A DNA stretch of 64,000 bases from JBCCOW01 sp038749105 (lineage in GTDB: Bacteria > Planctomycetota > Phycisphaerae > Phycisphaerales > Phycisphaeraceae): positions 1 through 64,000 of the forward strand of contig JBCDIM010000016.1 of assembly GCA_038749105.1 (NCBI GenBank), written 5' to 3'. The translations under genes were made by a program, and so were the position numbers. Below the pieces are notes generated by a model, which saw nothing but the letters and a program-made list of their open reading frames with translations, was not told the DNA's origin and made no database searches. This document shows positions 26,683 to 36,308 of the stretch, one piece after another. Position 1 is the first letter of the stretch, and every line of letters begins with the position of its first letter.

Positions 26683-28785
26683 TCAATACGGCAGCTTAAA
26701 CACCGACTTCGCCAGGAACGTGAACCCGATGCCCAGTGTCCCGATCAGCCCGAACCCGCACGAGAACCCGGCGAACACCACCGGGATGTACTGCCGCCAC
26801 ATCAACCCCAACCGCTTCTGGAAGTAGTACCGACCCAGCAGCGCCCCGATGAACTGCGGCAGCACCACATACGGCAGCGTCTGGTTCAGCCCCCGCACCA
26901 CGCCATAAACCAAAAACGTCGGCGCACCGACCCACGCCATCCCCGCGAACACCACCGCGCCGATCCCCAGGCCCCAGAAGATGTACGCCGGGTTGAACGC
27001 CTCCTCGAACACCGTGAACCCGCCCAGCGTCGAGCTGAACACCAGGCTCTGCTGCTCGGCCGTCACCTCCCACCACTCCTGAGCAAACGGGTACTGCGGC
27101 CCCGGCACGGCACCCAGCCCCCAGATGAAGTGCGCAAAGCCCAGCGAACCCACCAGGATGATCGGCGTCAGCAGCAGCTCCGATTTCCAGATCGACTTGA
27201 ACTTCGTGCCCGTCAGCTCGCACTGCCGGTAGAACACCGTCATCGACCCGTAGTTGTGCAGCGGCACGGGCAGGAACCACACCGCCACGCCGCTGTATCC
27301 CGACAGGATAAACGACGCCTCCTTCACGAACGGGATGTTGATCACCTCGCCGGCGATCCCCTCCAGCCGGGCGGTGACGTAGCTGATGATCGGCGTGTAG
27401 ACCAACGCGTAGAACACCATCACGCCGATCACCGGCAGGTACACCACCCCGTTGTCGCTCACATACAGCAGCCAGGCGCTGACCCCGATGTACAACGCCG
27501 ACGACACCACATACACCAGCACAATCAGCCACCACTTGATGTCGCCCCGGCCCTCGGGGATCCCGAAGTCTTTCTCCTTCAGGTCGTGCTGCTCCCGCGC
27601 CGCCTTGGCCTTCGCCGCCAGGTACGCCCGGGTCACCGACACAAACCCCGCCCCCGCGATCGCCAACGCCACCCCGATCGAGAAGCTGAAGTAGAAGTCG
27701 ACGTTGTTCTTGTAGAACGTCTGCTGCAGGTTGTCGCCCTCGGTCCAGCTCGAGAGCACCCCCTGGTCGTACAGGATCGGGTTCGCCACAAACGTGATGA
27801 TCAGCCCGATGAACGTCCCCACCATCGCCCAGTACGGCAGCACCATCCCCAGGATCACCATCCCCAGGTTCAGCGACACCGCCACCGCCACCGCCTTCAG
27901 GGCCGTATTGCCCACGTCCTGCGTGAAGTCGATAAACGGGATCGGCAGGATCGTGATCGGCTGGCTCAGCAGCGCGCCCGTGATCGTCGGCAGCCCGATA
28001 TAGATCAGCCCGAACACCAACCCGATCACCGACCCGATCGAGAACACCCGCCAACGCCAGCTCATCGCCCCCGGCTTCTGCACCGAGTCCGACCCTCCCG
28101 CGTCCTCAGGCTTCGCCTTCTTCCCCGACTCCTCCGACTGCTCCTCCGACAACGCCAGGATCCCCTGCGCCCCCACCGGCGCCATCGGGAACGGTAGCTT
28201 CTCGATGTCCGAGGTCAGCCGGAACAACCCGTACCCCAGGATCATGTTGTCGATCCGCCCGATCACCATCGTGAACGCGATCAGCCCGAGTGCCGGCAGC
28301 CACTCCCACATCAGCAACGACCGCTGACCCAGCACGTTCGGGTCCTGCGGGGCGACCCAGTCCGGCACCTCCCGCGCGATCCCTGCAGCATTCGCCGCGT
28401 CCGACTGCACATAGAACTGGCTCCACAACGCGCCCAGCCCGCCGTGGAACCCGCCCTGGAGCTGCGAGGCCGTGACCATGATCGCCCCGGCGATATAGAA
28501 CAGGGTGAAGATCTCCGCGTTCTTCAGCGACTTATTGGCCCGCCGCGCCACCTCGATGAACAAGATCAGCGTCACCCACTGCGCCGCCGGCCCGATCGCC
28601 GCCCCCGCGAGCAGGGTCATGTAGATCGACCCCGGCACCATCAACACCGCCACAAACAACGCACCGAAAAAAGCGATCCAGCTGAATCCGTCCTCAAACT
28701 TCGACGGCGGCTCCATCAGCGAACGGAACTCTTCGAGTTCCTTGTCCACTCGGCCGGTCTTCGATCTTGAAAACAGCTTGCGCAT
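26683..28785 (-). CDS. OPT-like (peptide transporter) multi-pass membrane protein
   Basis: 700 residues from ATG 28785. There is a short cytosolic N-terminus (MRKLFSRSKTGRVDKELEEF), then about 14-16 hydrophobic helices, beginning WIAFFGALFVAVLMVPGSIYM and including LGIGAVVFAGMAWVGAPTFLV near the C-terminus. The layout and motifs resemble oligopeptide-transporter (OPT)-like proteins and the DUF6785 protein at 37898. Charged loops occur near residue 210 (EEQSEESGKKAKPED) and 390. A role in peptide or metal-chelate uptake is possible but not demonstrated by sequence. It lies between two ABC genes of the operon. Confidence 0.72.
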   Translation of the reverse strand: MRKLFSRSKTGRVDKELEEFRSLMEPPSKFEDGFSWIAFFGALFVAVLMVPGSIYMTLLAGAAIGPAAQWVTLILFIEVARRANKSLKNAEIFTLFYIAGAIMVTASQLQGGFHGGLGALWSQFYVQSDAANAAGIAREVPDWVAPQDPNVLGQRSLLMWEWLPALGLIAFTMVIGRIDNMILGYGLFRLTSDIEKLPFPMAPVGAQGILALSEEQSEESGKKAKPEDAGGSDSVQKPGAMSWRWRVFSIGSVIGLVFGLIYIGLPTITGALLSQPITILPIPFIDFTQDVGNTALKAVAVAVSLNLGMVILGMVLPYWAMVGTFIGLIITFVANPILYDQGVLSSWTEGDNLQQTFYKNNVDFYFSFSIGVALAIAGAGFVSVTRAYLAAKAKAAREQHDLKEKDFGIPEGRGDIKWWLIVLVYVVSSALYIGVSAWLLYVSDNGVVYLPVIGVMVFYALVYTPIISYVTARLEGIAGEVINIPFVKEASFILSGYSGVAVWFLPVPLHNYGSMTVFYRQCELTGTKFKSIWKSELLLTPIILVGSLGFAHFIWGLGAVPGPQYPFAQEWWEVTAEQQSLVFSSTLGGFTVFEEAFNPAYIFWGLGIGAVVFAGMAWVGAPTFLVYGVVRGLNQTLPYVVLPQFIGALLGRYYFQKRLGLMWRQYIPVVFAGFSCGFGLIGTLGIGFTFLAKSVFKLPY

Positions 28786-28846
28786 CGATCAGGTCTTCGG
28801 AAACAGCGGGTTCAAGCCAAACGGCTGCGGAGTCTAACGGCCTGCC

Positions 28847-31800
28847 CTACGCCGGGCTCGGCATCGCCCCCATCGGTGGGCCAGAGGCGTCCGGATCGCT
28901 CCCCGACGCGCTGGCGTCCGGCGCCGCCACGGCCGACCCGCCGCCCAGCTTCTGCAGCGTCTGCAGCCGATACGCCTCGATCGTTTCGTGCGGCAGCGTC
29001 CGCCACAGCAGGAACTGCTTCCGCAGGTCCTTCATGAAGGTCTTGTTGGTCCGGTACCAATCCCCCGCCGACCCCGACAGCCGCTCGCAACGGATCGCCA
29101 CCTCGTCCACCCCGGGGATCTCCGACGGCAGCGCCGTCAGCCGCATCCGCTGGGTCACCCCCAAGTCAAACGGCGAGAGCGCGAACTCCCCGGTCACCCC
29201 GAGCCGCTGCTCGGCGTCCCGGAACACCTCGACCTCCGAAGCCGCAAACGCCCCCAGCCCCGGGTCATCGTGCCGCTCGAAGTGCTCGGCCAGGAACGAC
29301 GCCACCCCGGTCATGTCGTACGCCGAAACCGTGAACGGGAAGGTCAGGCTCAGCACATCACCCTCGGGCTTCGGCAGCTGCCAGCTCCGCGCCAACCCCG
29401 GGTTCGCCGACTTGCTCGCCCGAAGCGCCGGGTAGATCGCCGACACAATCACCGTCAGCATCACCACCCCGATCGCGAACAGCGAGTTGGTCGAGCTGTA
29501 GTTGATGCTCACCGGGTCGATCAGCCCCGCCGACGCCAGCACCGCCGCCACCTGAGCAACACCCTGCGCCAAGAGCTGCCCACCCATCCCGCCCACTACC
29601 GCGTACACCGTCGCCTCGGCGAAGAACAGCAGCCCCACATGCAACGGCGAGAGCCCCAACGCCGAGAACGTGTAGATCTCCTTCTCCCGGTCCTGGATCG
29701 ACCCCAGCAGCGTCCCGAAGATGATCAGCCCGCCCAGCAGCAACGGCACCAGCAGCTGCACCCCGCCCGACACCGAAGTCAGCCGGGTCAGCAGCATCCG
29801 CTGTACCCCGTCGGTTGCCGGCACCCAAGCCGGCATCACCAGGATCTTCGCCGCCTCTCGGCCCACCTCCACCGGGTCCTGGCCCGCCCCGGAAAACAGC
29901 GACACCGTATGCAACTCGCCCCCCGCGGCACGCACCCAATCGTTCCCCGTGATCGCCACCGCCGCCGGCGACAGGAACACGTAGTCCCGCTGAACCTCCG
30001 ACACCAGCAGAGACTCGTCTTCCGCGTCCGACGACTGCTCCGACGACGCCTCCGTGAAGTCCACCGGGAGCACCGACCCCTCGTCCGCCTGACGCAGCAG
30101 CTGCAGCTCCCGCTCCAGGATCGGCCCGATATACGTCGCCGACCGGCCCGCCACCCGCAGCTCATCCCCCGGCTCCAGCCCCAGCTGCGTCGCCACCTCC
30201 AACGGCAGCAGCACGCCGCCCGCCCGAAGCTGATCCGCCAAGGCTTCCACCTCTGCCTCCTCGGTCGCCCCCAACGCCGCCGCCAACGCCGGCCAACGCC
30301 GAAGCGCCGCCGGGTCCACCCCCTGCACCGCGTTGACCTGTTCCGCCGGGCCGTCCACCGACACCGGATACTCCGCCGCCGCCTGCGGGTCCGTCCCCAC
30401 CAGCCAATACGTCGCAGACACCAACGCCCCCTCCCCCGACACCAGCCCCTTCACCACGTCCAACACCCCCGGCTGTAACGCCGAGTAGTCCAGGTTCCGC
30501 ACCAGCACCGCCCGCGGCATCGACGCCACCACCGGACCCTGGTTCGTCTCCCGCACCCCCACGTCCACGCTGAAGCTTGCGAAGCTCAATATCGTGAACG
30601 TGAGCATCACCACCGTCACCGCCGTCAGCGTGGTCCGCGTCGGCCGACGCCGCATCGTGCTCATCCCCATCCCCACCGCCGCCATCATCGTCCCCACCTG
30701 CGATCCCTCCTGCTGGTGCACCATCGTCCCCTGACCCTGCAGCACCTTCAGCTCCGACTGGAACTTCCGCACCACGATGTAGATCACCAGGCCCGACAGC
30801 AGCAAAATCGCAAACGCCAGGAAGATGATGATCGGCGTCGACGCGATCGCGAACCCCGGGTGCATCAGATACAGCAGCCCAAACGTCGCCAGGAACAACA
30901 CCGTGAACCCCGCGATCCGCCCGTAGATGCTCGTCGAGCACACCAGCAGCCGTTCCATTGCGAACGCGAACGGGATCGCTAACAACAGCAGCACCACCAC
31001 CGCCCGCACCAGGTCGTCCATCGTCGACCTCAGCTCTGGGTACACCCGGTGCGAGATCGCCGCCGACTGCAGCGCCGCCGCCGTCCGCTCCGCCACCGTT
31101 GCCCCCTCGCTCGCCGCCCGCAGCCGGGACTCCGCCGCCGCGTGGAGCCGCTCCAACGCCGCACTGCTCACGCCCTTGTCCCGCAGCGTCTTGAGCCGGA
31201 TCTCGTTGAGCGCATGCAGGTCACGAGCCATCTGCGGCAGCCACCCCGTCGACCCCTGGAAACGCGACAGGTCGAACCCCGTGGCGCTGCGGTCCCGGCT
31301 CACGTCACCCGTCAGCGTGTCCAACACCACCGGGCCCATCGGCTGGAACACCTTCACCATCCGGTCGATCACCTGATCGGCCACAAAGAACCCCGTCAGG
31401 AAACCCGACTGGCTCTCCATCACCAGGTTGTCCCGATAGCCCGTCTCCGATGTCGCCTGCAGCACGCTCAGCTGCGTGATCCGCGCCGGGAAGCTCGGGA
31501 TCGTCGGCACGAAGAAAGCTCGGCCCGACGCCAGGTCCACCCGCATCGCCGAACCAAACTGCTGCGACATCGTCTCCTGGCTCGACATCGCCACCAGCCC
31601 GCCACGCTCGTCAAACCCCGCCGCCACCGTCGCCACCGCGTTCATCAAATCCTGATGCAACGCCGTCAGTGTGTAACGCCCGTTAGTGTTCGACCACGTC
31701 AGGATCAACCCGTCGTACCCCGGCAGCACGTTCCCTTCCAGCCGAGCCCACGACGCCGGCGACGGGCCCTGCCCACCCCCCGGCCAGACCGCCACCAACG

Positions 31801-33952
31801 CCCCCGCCGCCGGCCGGTTCTCCGCCAAGCCCCCCATCACCCGCCGCGCCGCGTACGCGCCCGTCCCCTTCCCGCCCGACCACCCCGCATACTTCGATGT
31901 CGCCTTCGCCTGAAAATCCCGCGCCGGTGCCACCCGTACATCATCCGCCGCCGCACGCAGCAGCCCGATCGCCTCCTCCGCCTGCGCCCACAACCCCGAC
32001 GCATCCAGTGCCGACCGCGTGTCCGCGGGCTGGCCCTCCCGAGGCAGCGCGTCATACCCCGTCATCGCCGCCAGGTTGTGCACACCAAACATCCCCGCCA
32101 CGTCGCCGCTGACCGCGTACGGGACCGGCACCCAACGCGCCCCACGCGACGCGTCACGCAGTGTCTCCAGTTCCAACCGCTCCAGGCCCATCGGCTCGGC
32201 CACCCCCGCCAACGCCGACAGCAGCCGGTTGTAAAGCCCGGGCTGCTCCGCCTGCTGGCTCAGCGCTTTACCCAGCGTCTCGTACGTCTCGCCACCCGCC
32301 ACCAGACCGAACCGCCCCGTCCCGTCCCCCAGGTTGAAGTCGACGTGCACCGCCAACCACTTCGGCTTGTCCTGCCCATCCTCCGAAACCCGCAGCACCT
32401 CCCGCAACGCAGCACGCTGACCGGTCCGCGTTTCAACCATCGCCAGCTCCGCCAGCCGGGTTTCAAACCGCGACGCCGTCACCGACACCAGTTCCGACAA
32501 CGCGGTACGCAGCCGTTCTAGCCGCGCCGCCCGATCCCCGCCCTCGGGCTTCGTCATCGCCTCGGAACCGTCCAGATACGCCCCGCTCCCCGCCTCCAGG
32601 TCCGCCATCAACACCCCCAGCTCGCCGTAGTGCATCGCCCCACGCAGCCCGTCGTCCCACACCGTCAGCAGCGGCTTGAGCACCTCTTCCACCTCCGCCT
32701 CCCGCGCCGCCTGTTCCCCGTCGCTCAGGCCCTGCTGCCCCACTGACAACGACACCAACAGGTCCGCCTTCCGCCGCTTCAGCTCCGCCACCCGCCACTC
32801 CGCCGTCTGACGCAGCTCTTCACGCAGATACCCCAGCGCCTCTCGGTCCTCGTCGCCCTCCGCCACCGTCTCAAGCGCCGCCAGCCCCAGCCCCAGCAGC
32901 CGACGCATCCGCTCCAGGCTGTCCCGCTCCGCCGCATACTCCGCCCGCAGCCGCGCGTCTTGAGCCCCCGTCATCATCACCGCGTCGTAAAAGCCCCGCG
33001 CTCCCACGTGCGCCTGCGCCCGCCCGTCGAAGAACACCAACGCGGTATCACGCTTCGGCGGGTCCGCCGCGAAACGCTCCGCCGCTCTCAACAGCGCCGC
33101 CACGTTCGCCGCCCCCCGAGCGCCGGGGCTCCGCGTCGGCACATGCCCGAAGCTGTCGTACGCCGCACCCAGCAGCAGCACCTCCGGGAGCCCCCGCTCG
33201 GCATCCAACACGGGGTCCGTCCCGGGCACAAACCCGACGATGTTCCGGCCCACCACCCGCTCCCACCGCGAGGCCACCACCAATGTCGCCATCGCGTGGT
33301 CCGCCCGCAGGTCCACCCCACCCGTCTCCCCCGCATCCACCGACACCCGCACCAGATTCACCGGCAGCTGCGCGTGCGTCGGCTCCGACGCGATCACCCC
33401 ACCCTCACCCCCGTCCCGCAAAAACACCACCGCCTTCGCCCCCAGCGCAAACGCCCGCTCCCACGCGTCCCCGCTCCCGAAGTCCAAGACCACAATCGCG
33501 CCTTCCGGATCGCGATCACCGTACGCCTCCAGCGTCCCCGACCCCGCATAAATCACCGGGCCCCGCAAACCCTCGTCCGGCGTGCTCACCGGAACCACCA
33601 GGTTCGGCCGCATCGGCTGCACCGAAACCACCTGATCCCCGACCCGCAGCTCCGCCTCCTTCACCACGACTTGCCAAGCCGGCACGTCTTGGACCAACAC
33701 CCGGCCCCGGTCCCCGAGCGCCGACTCCAACCGCGCCTTGATGTAGTCGCCCGCCGCCCGGCCCTCCGGCGTCCCCATCAACCGGTGCGGCCCCGATGTC
33801 AACGCGGTCAAGTCCTCCACAAAACCCGCGTCCGCCGCCGCATCCTCCGCCCATGCCTCCAACGACAAGCCACACACCACCAAACACGCCAACACCAGAC
33901 CGACCCACCCCACACCCCGCTTCACGATCCGCTTATCCATCAGGCTTCCCAT
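28847..33952 (-). CDS. degenerate M28-peptidase domain fused to FtsX-type ABC permease
   Basis: 1701 residues. Start is ATG 33952, whose A and T are shared with the TGA of the upstream ATPase gene (TGATG); ATG 33940 is an alternative. The frame is open further upstream but that part is only the ATPase gene in another frame. A signal anchor (GWVGLVLACLVVCGLSLEAW) is followed by a PA-like region (about 85-220) and an M28-peptidase-like region (225-330). The metal and catalytic positions look lost: the usual GAHYDS is GAAYDS (262-267), the GANDNASG region is GARGAANV, and the EE pair is RA (FFDGRAQAHVGARGF). A large extracellular alpha-helical part follows to about 975, then paired helices (VVVLLLLAIPFAFAMERLL; VLFLATFGLLYLM). 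From about 1100 it is FtsX-like (TTLTAVTVVMLTFTILSF; LLVPLLLGGLIIFGTLLG; FAIGVVMLTVIVSAIYPALRA), with a C-terminal soluble domain of about 190 residues. The ATPase just upstream is its likely motor. Confidence 0.85.
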   Translation of the reverse strand: MGSLMDKRIVKRGVGWVGLVLACLVVCGLSLEAWAEDAAADAGFVEDLTALTSGPHRLMGTPEGRAAGDYIKARLESALGDRGRVLVQDVPAWQVVVKEAELRVGDQVVSVQPMRPNLVVPVSTPDEGLRGPVIYAGSGTLEAYGDRDPEGAIVVLDFGSGDAWERAFALGAKAVVFLRDGGEGGVIASEPTHAQLPVNLVRVSVDAGETGGVDLRADHAMATLVVASRWERVVGRNIVGFVPGTDPVLDAERGLPEVLLLGAAYDSFGHVPTRSPGARGAANVAALLRAAERFAADPPKRDTALVFFDGRAQAHVGARGFYDAVMMTGAQDARLRAEYAAERDSLERMRRLLGLGLAALETVAEGDEDREALGYLREELRQTAEWRVAELKRRKADLLVSLSVGQQGLSDGEQAAREAEVEEVLKPLLTVWDDGLRGAMHYGELGVLMADLEAGSGAYLDGSEAMTKPEGGDRAARLERLRTALSELVSVTASRFETRLAELAMVETRTGQRAALREVLRVSEDGQDKPKWLAVHVDFNLGDGTGRFGLVAGGETYETLGKALSQQAEQPGLYNRLLSALAGVAEPMGLERLELETLRDASRGARWVPVPYAVSGDVAGMFGVHNLAAMTGYDALPREGQPADTRSALDASGLWAQAEEAIGLLRAAADDVRVAPARDFQAKATSKYAGWSGGKGTGAYAARRVMGGLAENRPAAGALVAVWPGGGQGPSPASWARLEGNVLPGYDGLILTWSNTNGRYTLTALHQDLMNAVATVAAGFDERGGLVAMSSQETMSQQFGSAMRVDLASGRAFFVPTIPSFPARITQLSVLQATSETGYRDNLVMESQSGFLTGFFVADQVIDRMVKVFQPMGPVVLDTLTGDVSRDRSATGFDLSRFQGSTGWLPQMARDLHALNEIRLKTLRDKGVSSAALERLHAAAESRLRAASEGATVAERTAAALQSAAISHRVYPELRSTMDDLVRAVVVLLLLAIPFAFAMERLLVCSTSIYGRIAGFTVLFLATFGLLYLMHPGFAIASTPIIIFLAFAILLLSGLVIYIVVRKFQSELKVLQGQGTMVHQQEGSQVGTMMAAVGMGMSTMRRRPTRTTLTAVTVVMLTFTILSFASFSVDVGVRETNQGPVVASMPRAVLVRNLDYSALQPGVLDVVKGLVSGEGALVSATYWLVGTDPQAAAEYPVSVDGPAEQVNAVQGVDPAALRRWPALAAALGATEEAEVEALADQLRAGGVLLPLEVATQLGLEPGDELRVAGRSATYIGPILERELQLLRQADEGSVLPVDFTEASSEQSSDAEDESLLVSEVQRDYVFLSPAAVAITGNDWVRAAGGELHTVSLFSGAGQDPVEVGREAAKILVMPAWVPATDGVQRMLLTRLTSVSGGVQLLVPLLLGGLIIFGTLLGSIQDREKEIYTFSALGLSPLHVGLLFFAEATVYAVVGGMGGQLLAQGVAQVAAVLASAGLIDPVSINYSSTNSLFAIGVVMLTVIVSAIYPALRASKSANPGLARSWQLPKPEGDVLSLTFPFTVSAYDMTGVASFLAEHFERHDDPGLGAFAASEVEVFRDAEQRLGVTGEFALSPFDLGVTQRMRLTALPSEIPGVDEVAIRCERLSGSAGDWYRTNKTFMKDLRKQFLLWRTLPHETIEAYRLQTLQKLGGGSAVAAPDASASGSDPDASGPPMGAMPSPA

Positions 33953-34740
33953 CAGTGGTCTCCCCCCACCTTGCCCAGCTTGATCTTGATCTGGTCCTTG
34001 CTCGCCACCCGCTCGATCTCCCCGTCCCGCACCCACATGATCCGGTCGCACAGCGCCAACAATCGGTGGTCGTGCGTCGAACACACGATCGTCACGCCCT
34101 TCTCCGCGTTGATCCGCACCAGGATGTCCAGGATGTCCTGGCCCGTCTTGAAGTCCAGGTTCGCCGTGGGCTCGTCCGCCAGCAAAATCATCGGCAGGTT
34201 GCACATCGACCGCGCGATCGCCACCCGCTGCTGCTGGCCGCCCGACATCTCGATCGGCCGATGGCTCCAACGCTCGGCCAACCCCACCAGCTCGAGCAGC
34301 TCCATCCCCCGACGACGCGCATCCTCCGGCGACACCCCCGCGAACGCCATCGGCACCGTCACGTTCTCGAGTGCCGTCATGTAACGGATCAGGTTGTACT
34401 GCTGGAAGATGTACCCGATCTTCTGGCAACGCAAGAACGCCAGCTCCGAGGCTGAGAGCTGTGCGACATCGACCTCGTCGATCAGGATCCGCCCTGCGCT
34501 CGGCGAATCCAGCGCCCCGATCATGTTGAAGAACGTGCTCTTCCCCGAGCCCGACGGCCCCATCACCGAGATAAACTCCCCCCGATACACCTCCGCGTCC
34601 ACGCCTCGCAGCGCATGCGTCGCCGCATCGCCTTCCCCGTAGATCTTCTTCACCCCTAGCGTCCGGATGATCACCGGCCGATCAGGTGATGTCCGATCGG
34701 CGATGTCCGATGTGCGATGTGTCTGGGTTTCAGCGGTCAT
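33952..34740 (-). CDS. ABC transporter ATP-binding protein (LolD/MacB type)
   Basis: 262 residues from ATG 34740. Walker A GPSGSGKST, Q loop FQQYNLIRYM, signature MSGGQQQRVAIARSM, Walker B ILLADEPTANLD and H loop STHDH are all present. Upstream in-frame codons to about 34950 run through a GATGTCCGATG-type repeat and into the permease gene, and are rejected. The first 20 codons of the gene (TAETQTHRTSDIADRTS) themselves lie in that repeat. The stop overlaps the start of the pseudo-peptidase permease gene; the FtsX permease gene at 34812 precedes it by 71 bp. It probably energises one or both permeases. Confidence 0.92.
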   Translation of the reverse strand: MTAETQTHRTSDIADRTSPDRPVIIRTLGVKKIYGEGDAATHALRGVDAEVYRGEFISVMGPSGSGKSTFFNMIGALDSPSAGRILIDEVDVAQLSASELAFLRCQKIGYIFQQYNLIRYMTALENVTVPMAFAGVSPEDARRRGMELLELVGLAERWSHRPIEMSGGQQQRVAIARSMCNLPMILLADEPTANLDFKTGQDILDILVRINAEKGVTIVCSTHDHRLLALCDRIMWVRDGEIERVASKDQIKIKLGKVGGDH

Positions 34741-34813
34741 GTTTTGTTCCAAACGGCGAATGAATCCAAGGCCGTGCTGACATCGCACATCGCCCATCCA
34801 ACATCGCACATCT
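34684..34813. repeat. GATGTCCGATGTGCGATGT-type inverted intergenic repeat
   Basis: 34686-34720 consists of tandem GATGTCCGAT/GATGTGCGAT units. 34780-34813 contains the reverse-complement units (ACATCGCACATCGCCCATC, then ACATCGCACATC). The left arm is inside the start of the ATPase gene and the right arm ends at the stop codon of the permease gene. Confidence 0.55.
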
Positions 34814-36308
34814 ATTCGACCCGCATCGCCTCCATCGGCGCGAGCCGCGCCGCCACAAACGACGGGCCCACCGCCGCTACCGTCGCCAACACCAAGCCCA
34901 CCACAAACGCCAACCCCGACGCCACCACCACCAGCCCCGCCTGCCCCCACGCCAACCCCACCAGCGACCCGTAGTCCACCAACCCCCGAAGCCCCGCCAG
35001 CAGCAGGCCCAGCACCACACCGATCACGCCGCCGACCACCCCCTGGATCGCCGCCTCAAACACAAACATCAGCATCACGAACCGGTCCATCGCCCCCAGG
35101 CACTTGATCGTCGCGATCTCCGTAAACCGCTCGGTCACCGACATCAGCATCGCGTTGGCTACCCCCACCACACACACCAAGAACGACAAGCCAACCAGCC
35201 AAAGCGTCCGAACCGGTAGCCCCATAAACCCGCCCGCCGCGCCATCCTCCCCCGTGCCGTCCCCGGAGACCGCCTCGAGCCGTGCACTGCGTGTGGTCAG
35301 CTGCGCCAGCTCTGCCAACCGCTCGACGCTCAACCCCACACCACCGGCAGGTCCCTCCAGACCCGAGGCCGACAACGCCTCAGCCAGCCAAGCCGCATCC
35401 CCCACGCCACCAATCCCCGAAAGCACCTCGGCCCGGGTCACCTCCGCCGCCGGCACCCGCAGCCGCCGCGCAGCCGCACCCCGCACCCCGCTGTCTCGAA
35501 GCGCCTCGTCGAGCCACGCCAGATCCCGCGTCCGAGCCGCGAACGCCCGCACCTCCGCCACCGTCATCGAGCCCATCCCGTACCCCGCACCCTCCACCGC
35601 CGATCGCAGCGCCGCATCCTCACCCTCGGCCAAGAACCACCCCGCCGCATCGCCGCCCCCCAAAACCTCGCGCAGACCCGCGATCGCCGTCCACTGCCCC
35701 GCGATCACCCGGTCTACCACACCCAGGAAGACCGGCACCTGCTGAGCAAACAACGCATCAACGCCCGCCGACCCGCCCAACGGCAGCACCAGCCCGAGCG
35801 CCTCCAGCCGCTCAATCAGCCGGGCCCGTGCTTCGTCCTGGACCAGCCCCTCAAACAACGCCGGGCCGCTCTGCCCCCCGGTTAACGCCGCCCGGTCCGC
35901 AGCCGGCAACCCGTCCAGCCACTCTTCGAACACCCGCAGGTCTTCGGCCGTGGACACCGCCCCCTCAAACGCGCCGTCGTCGCCCAGCCAGGTCCGGTAT
36001 TCCGTTCGGCGCTCCGAATCCTCCTGGCTCAACTCTTGGATCACCATCGGCCGGATATCCGCCGTATTCAACCGGGCCAACAACTCCGCAGGCCGACGGT
36101 CCACCTCCAGCCGCTCCCGTGCCGTGCTCTCCACCCCCGAAGAGATCAGCCCGTACGCCAGCATGTGGACCAGGAACGCCACCGCCAACGCCAAGATCGA
36201 GATCGTCACCAGCGAACGGAACAACCGGTACGACATCCCGTTGATCGCCAAACGGACACACCGACCCATGCCCAGCGCGACCTGGTTCTCCGCTTCAATC
36301 GGCTTCAC
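34812..36308 (-). CDS. FtsX/MacB-type ABC transporter permease
   Basis: 498 residues from GTG 36308, overlapping the PqqD-like gene's stop by 4 nt (GTGA). One N-terminal helix (LVTISILALAVAFLVHMLAYG) is followed by a periplasmic region of about 300 residues, and then three C-terminal FtsX helices: LWLVGLSFLVCVVGVANAMLM followed by the family motif SVTERFTEIATIKCLGA, then VVGGVIGVVLGLLLAGL and LVVVASGLAFVVGLVLATVAAVG. The MacB-like arrangement implies mechanotransmission rather than solute transport. It ends with the classic APMEAMRVE. It pairs with the ATPase directly downstream. Confidence 0.9.
   Translation of the reverse strand: MKPIEAENQVALGMGRCVRLAINGMSYRLFRSLVTISILALAVAFLVHMLAYGLISSGVESTARERLEVDRRPAELLARLNTADIRPMVIQELSQEDSERRTEYRTWLGDDGAFEGAVSTAEDLRVFEEWLDGLPAADRAALTGGQSGPALFEGLVQDEARARLIERLEALGLVLPLGGSAGVDALFAQQVPVFLGVVDRVIAGQWTAIAGLREVLGGGDAAGWFLAEGEDAALRSAVEGAGYGMGSMTVAEVRAFAARTRDLAWLDEALRDSGVRGAAARRLRVPAAEVTRAEVLSGIGGVGDAAWLAEALSASGLEGPAGGVGLSVERLAELAQLTTRSARLEAVSGDGTGEDGAAGGFMGLPVRTLWLVGLSFLVCVVGVANAMLMSVTERFTEIATIKCLGAMDRFVMLMFVFEAAIQGVVGGVIGVVLGLLLAGLRGLVDYGSLVGLAWGQAGLVVVASGLAFVVGLVLATVAAVGPSFVAARLAPMEAMRVE

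Noticed and set aside
33953..34429. N-terminal extension of the pseudo-peptidase permease by 159 residues
   Set aside because: It is the ABC ATPase gene read in another frame and has Gly/Asp/Arg-rich nonsense composition.
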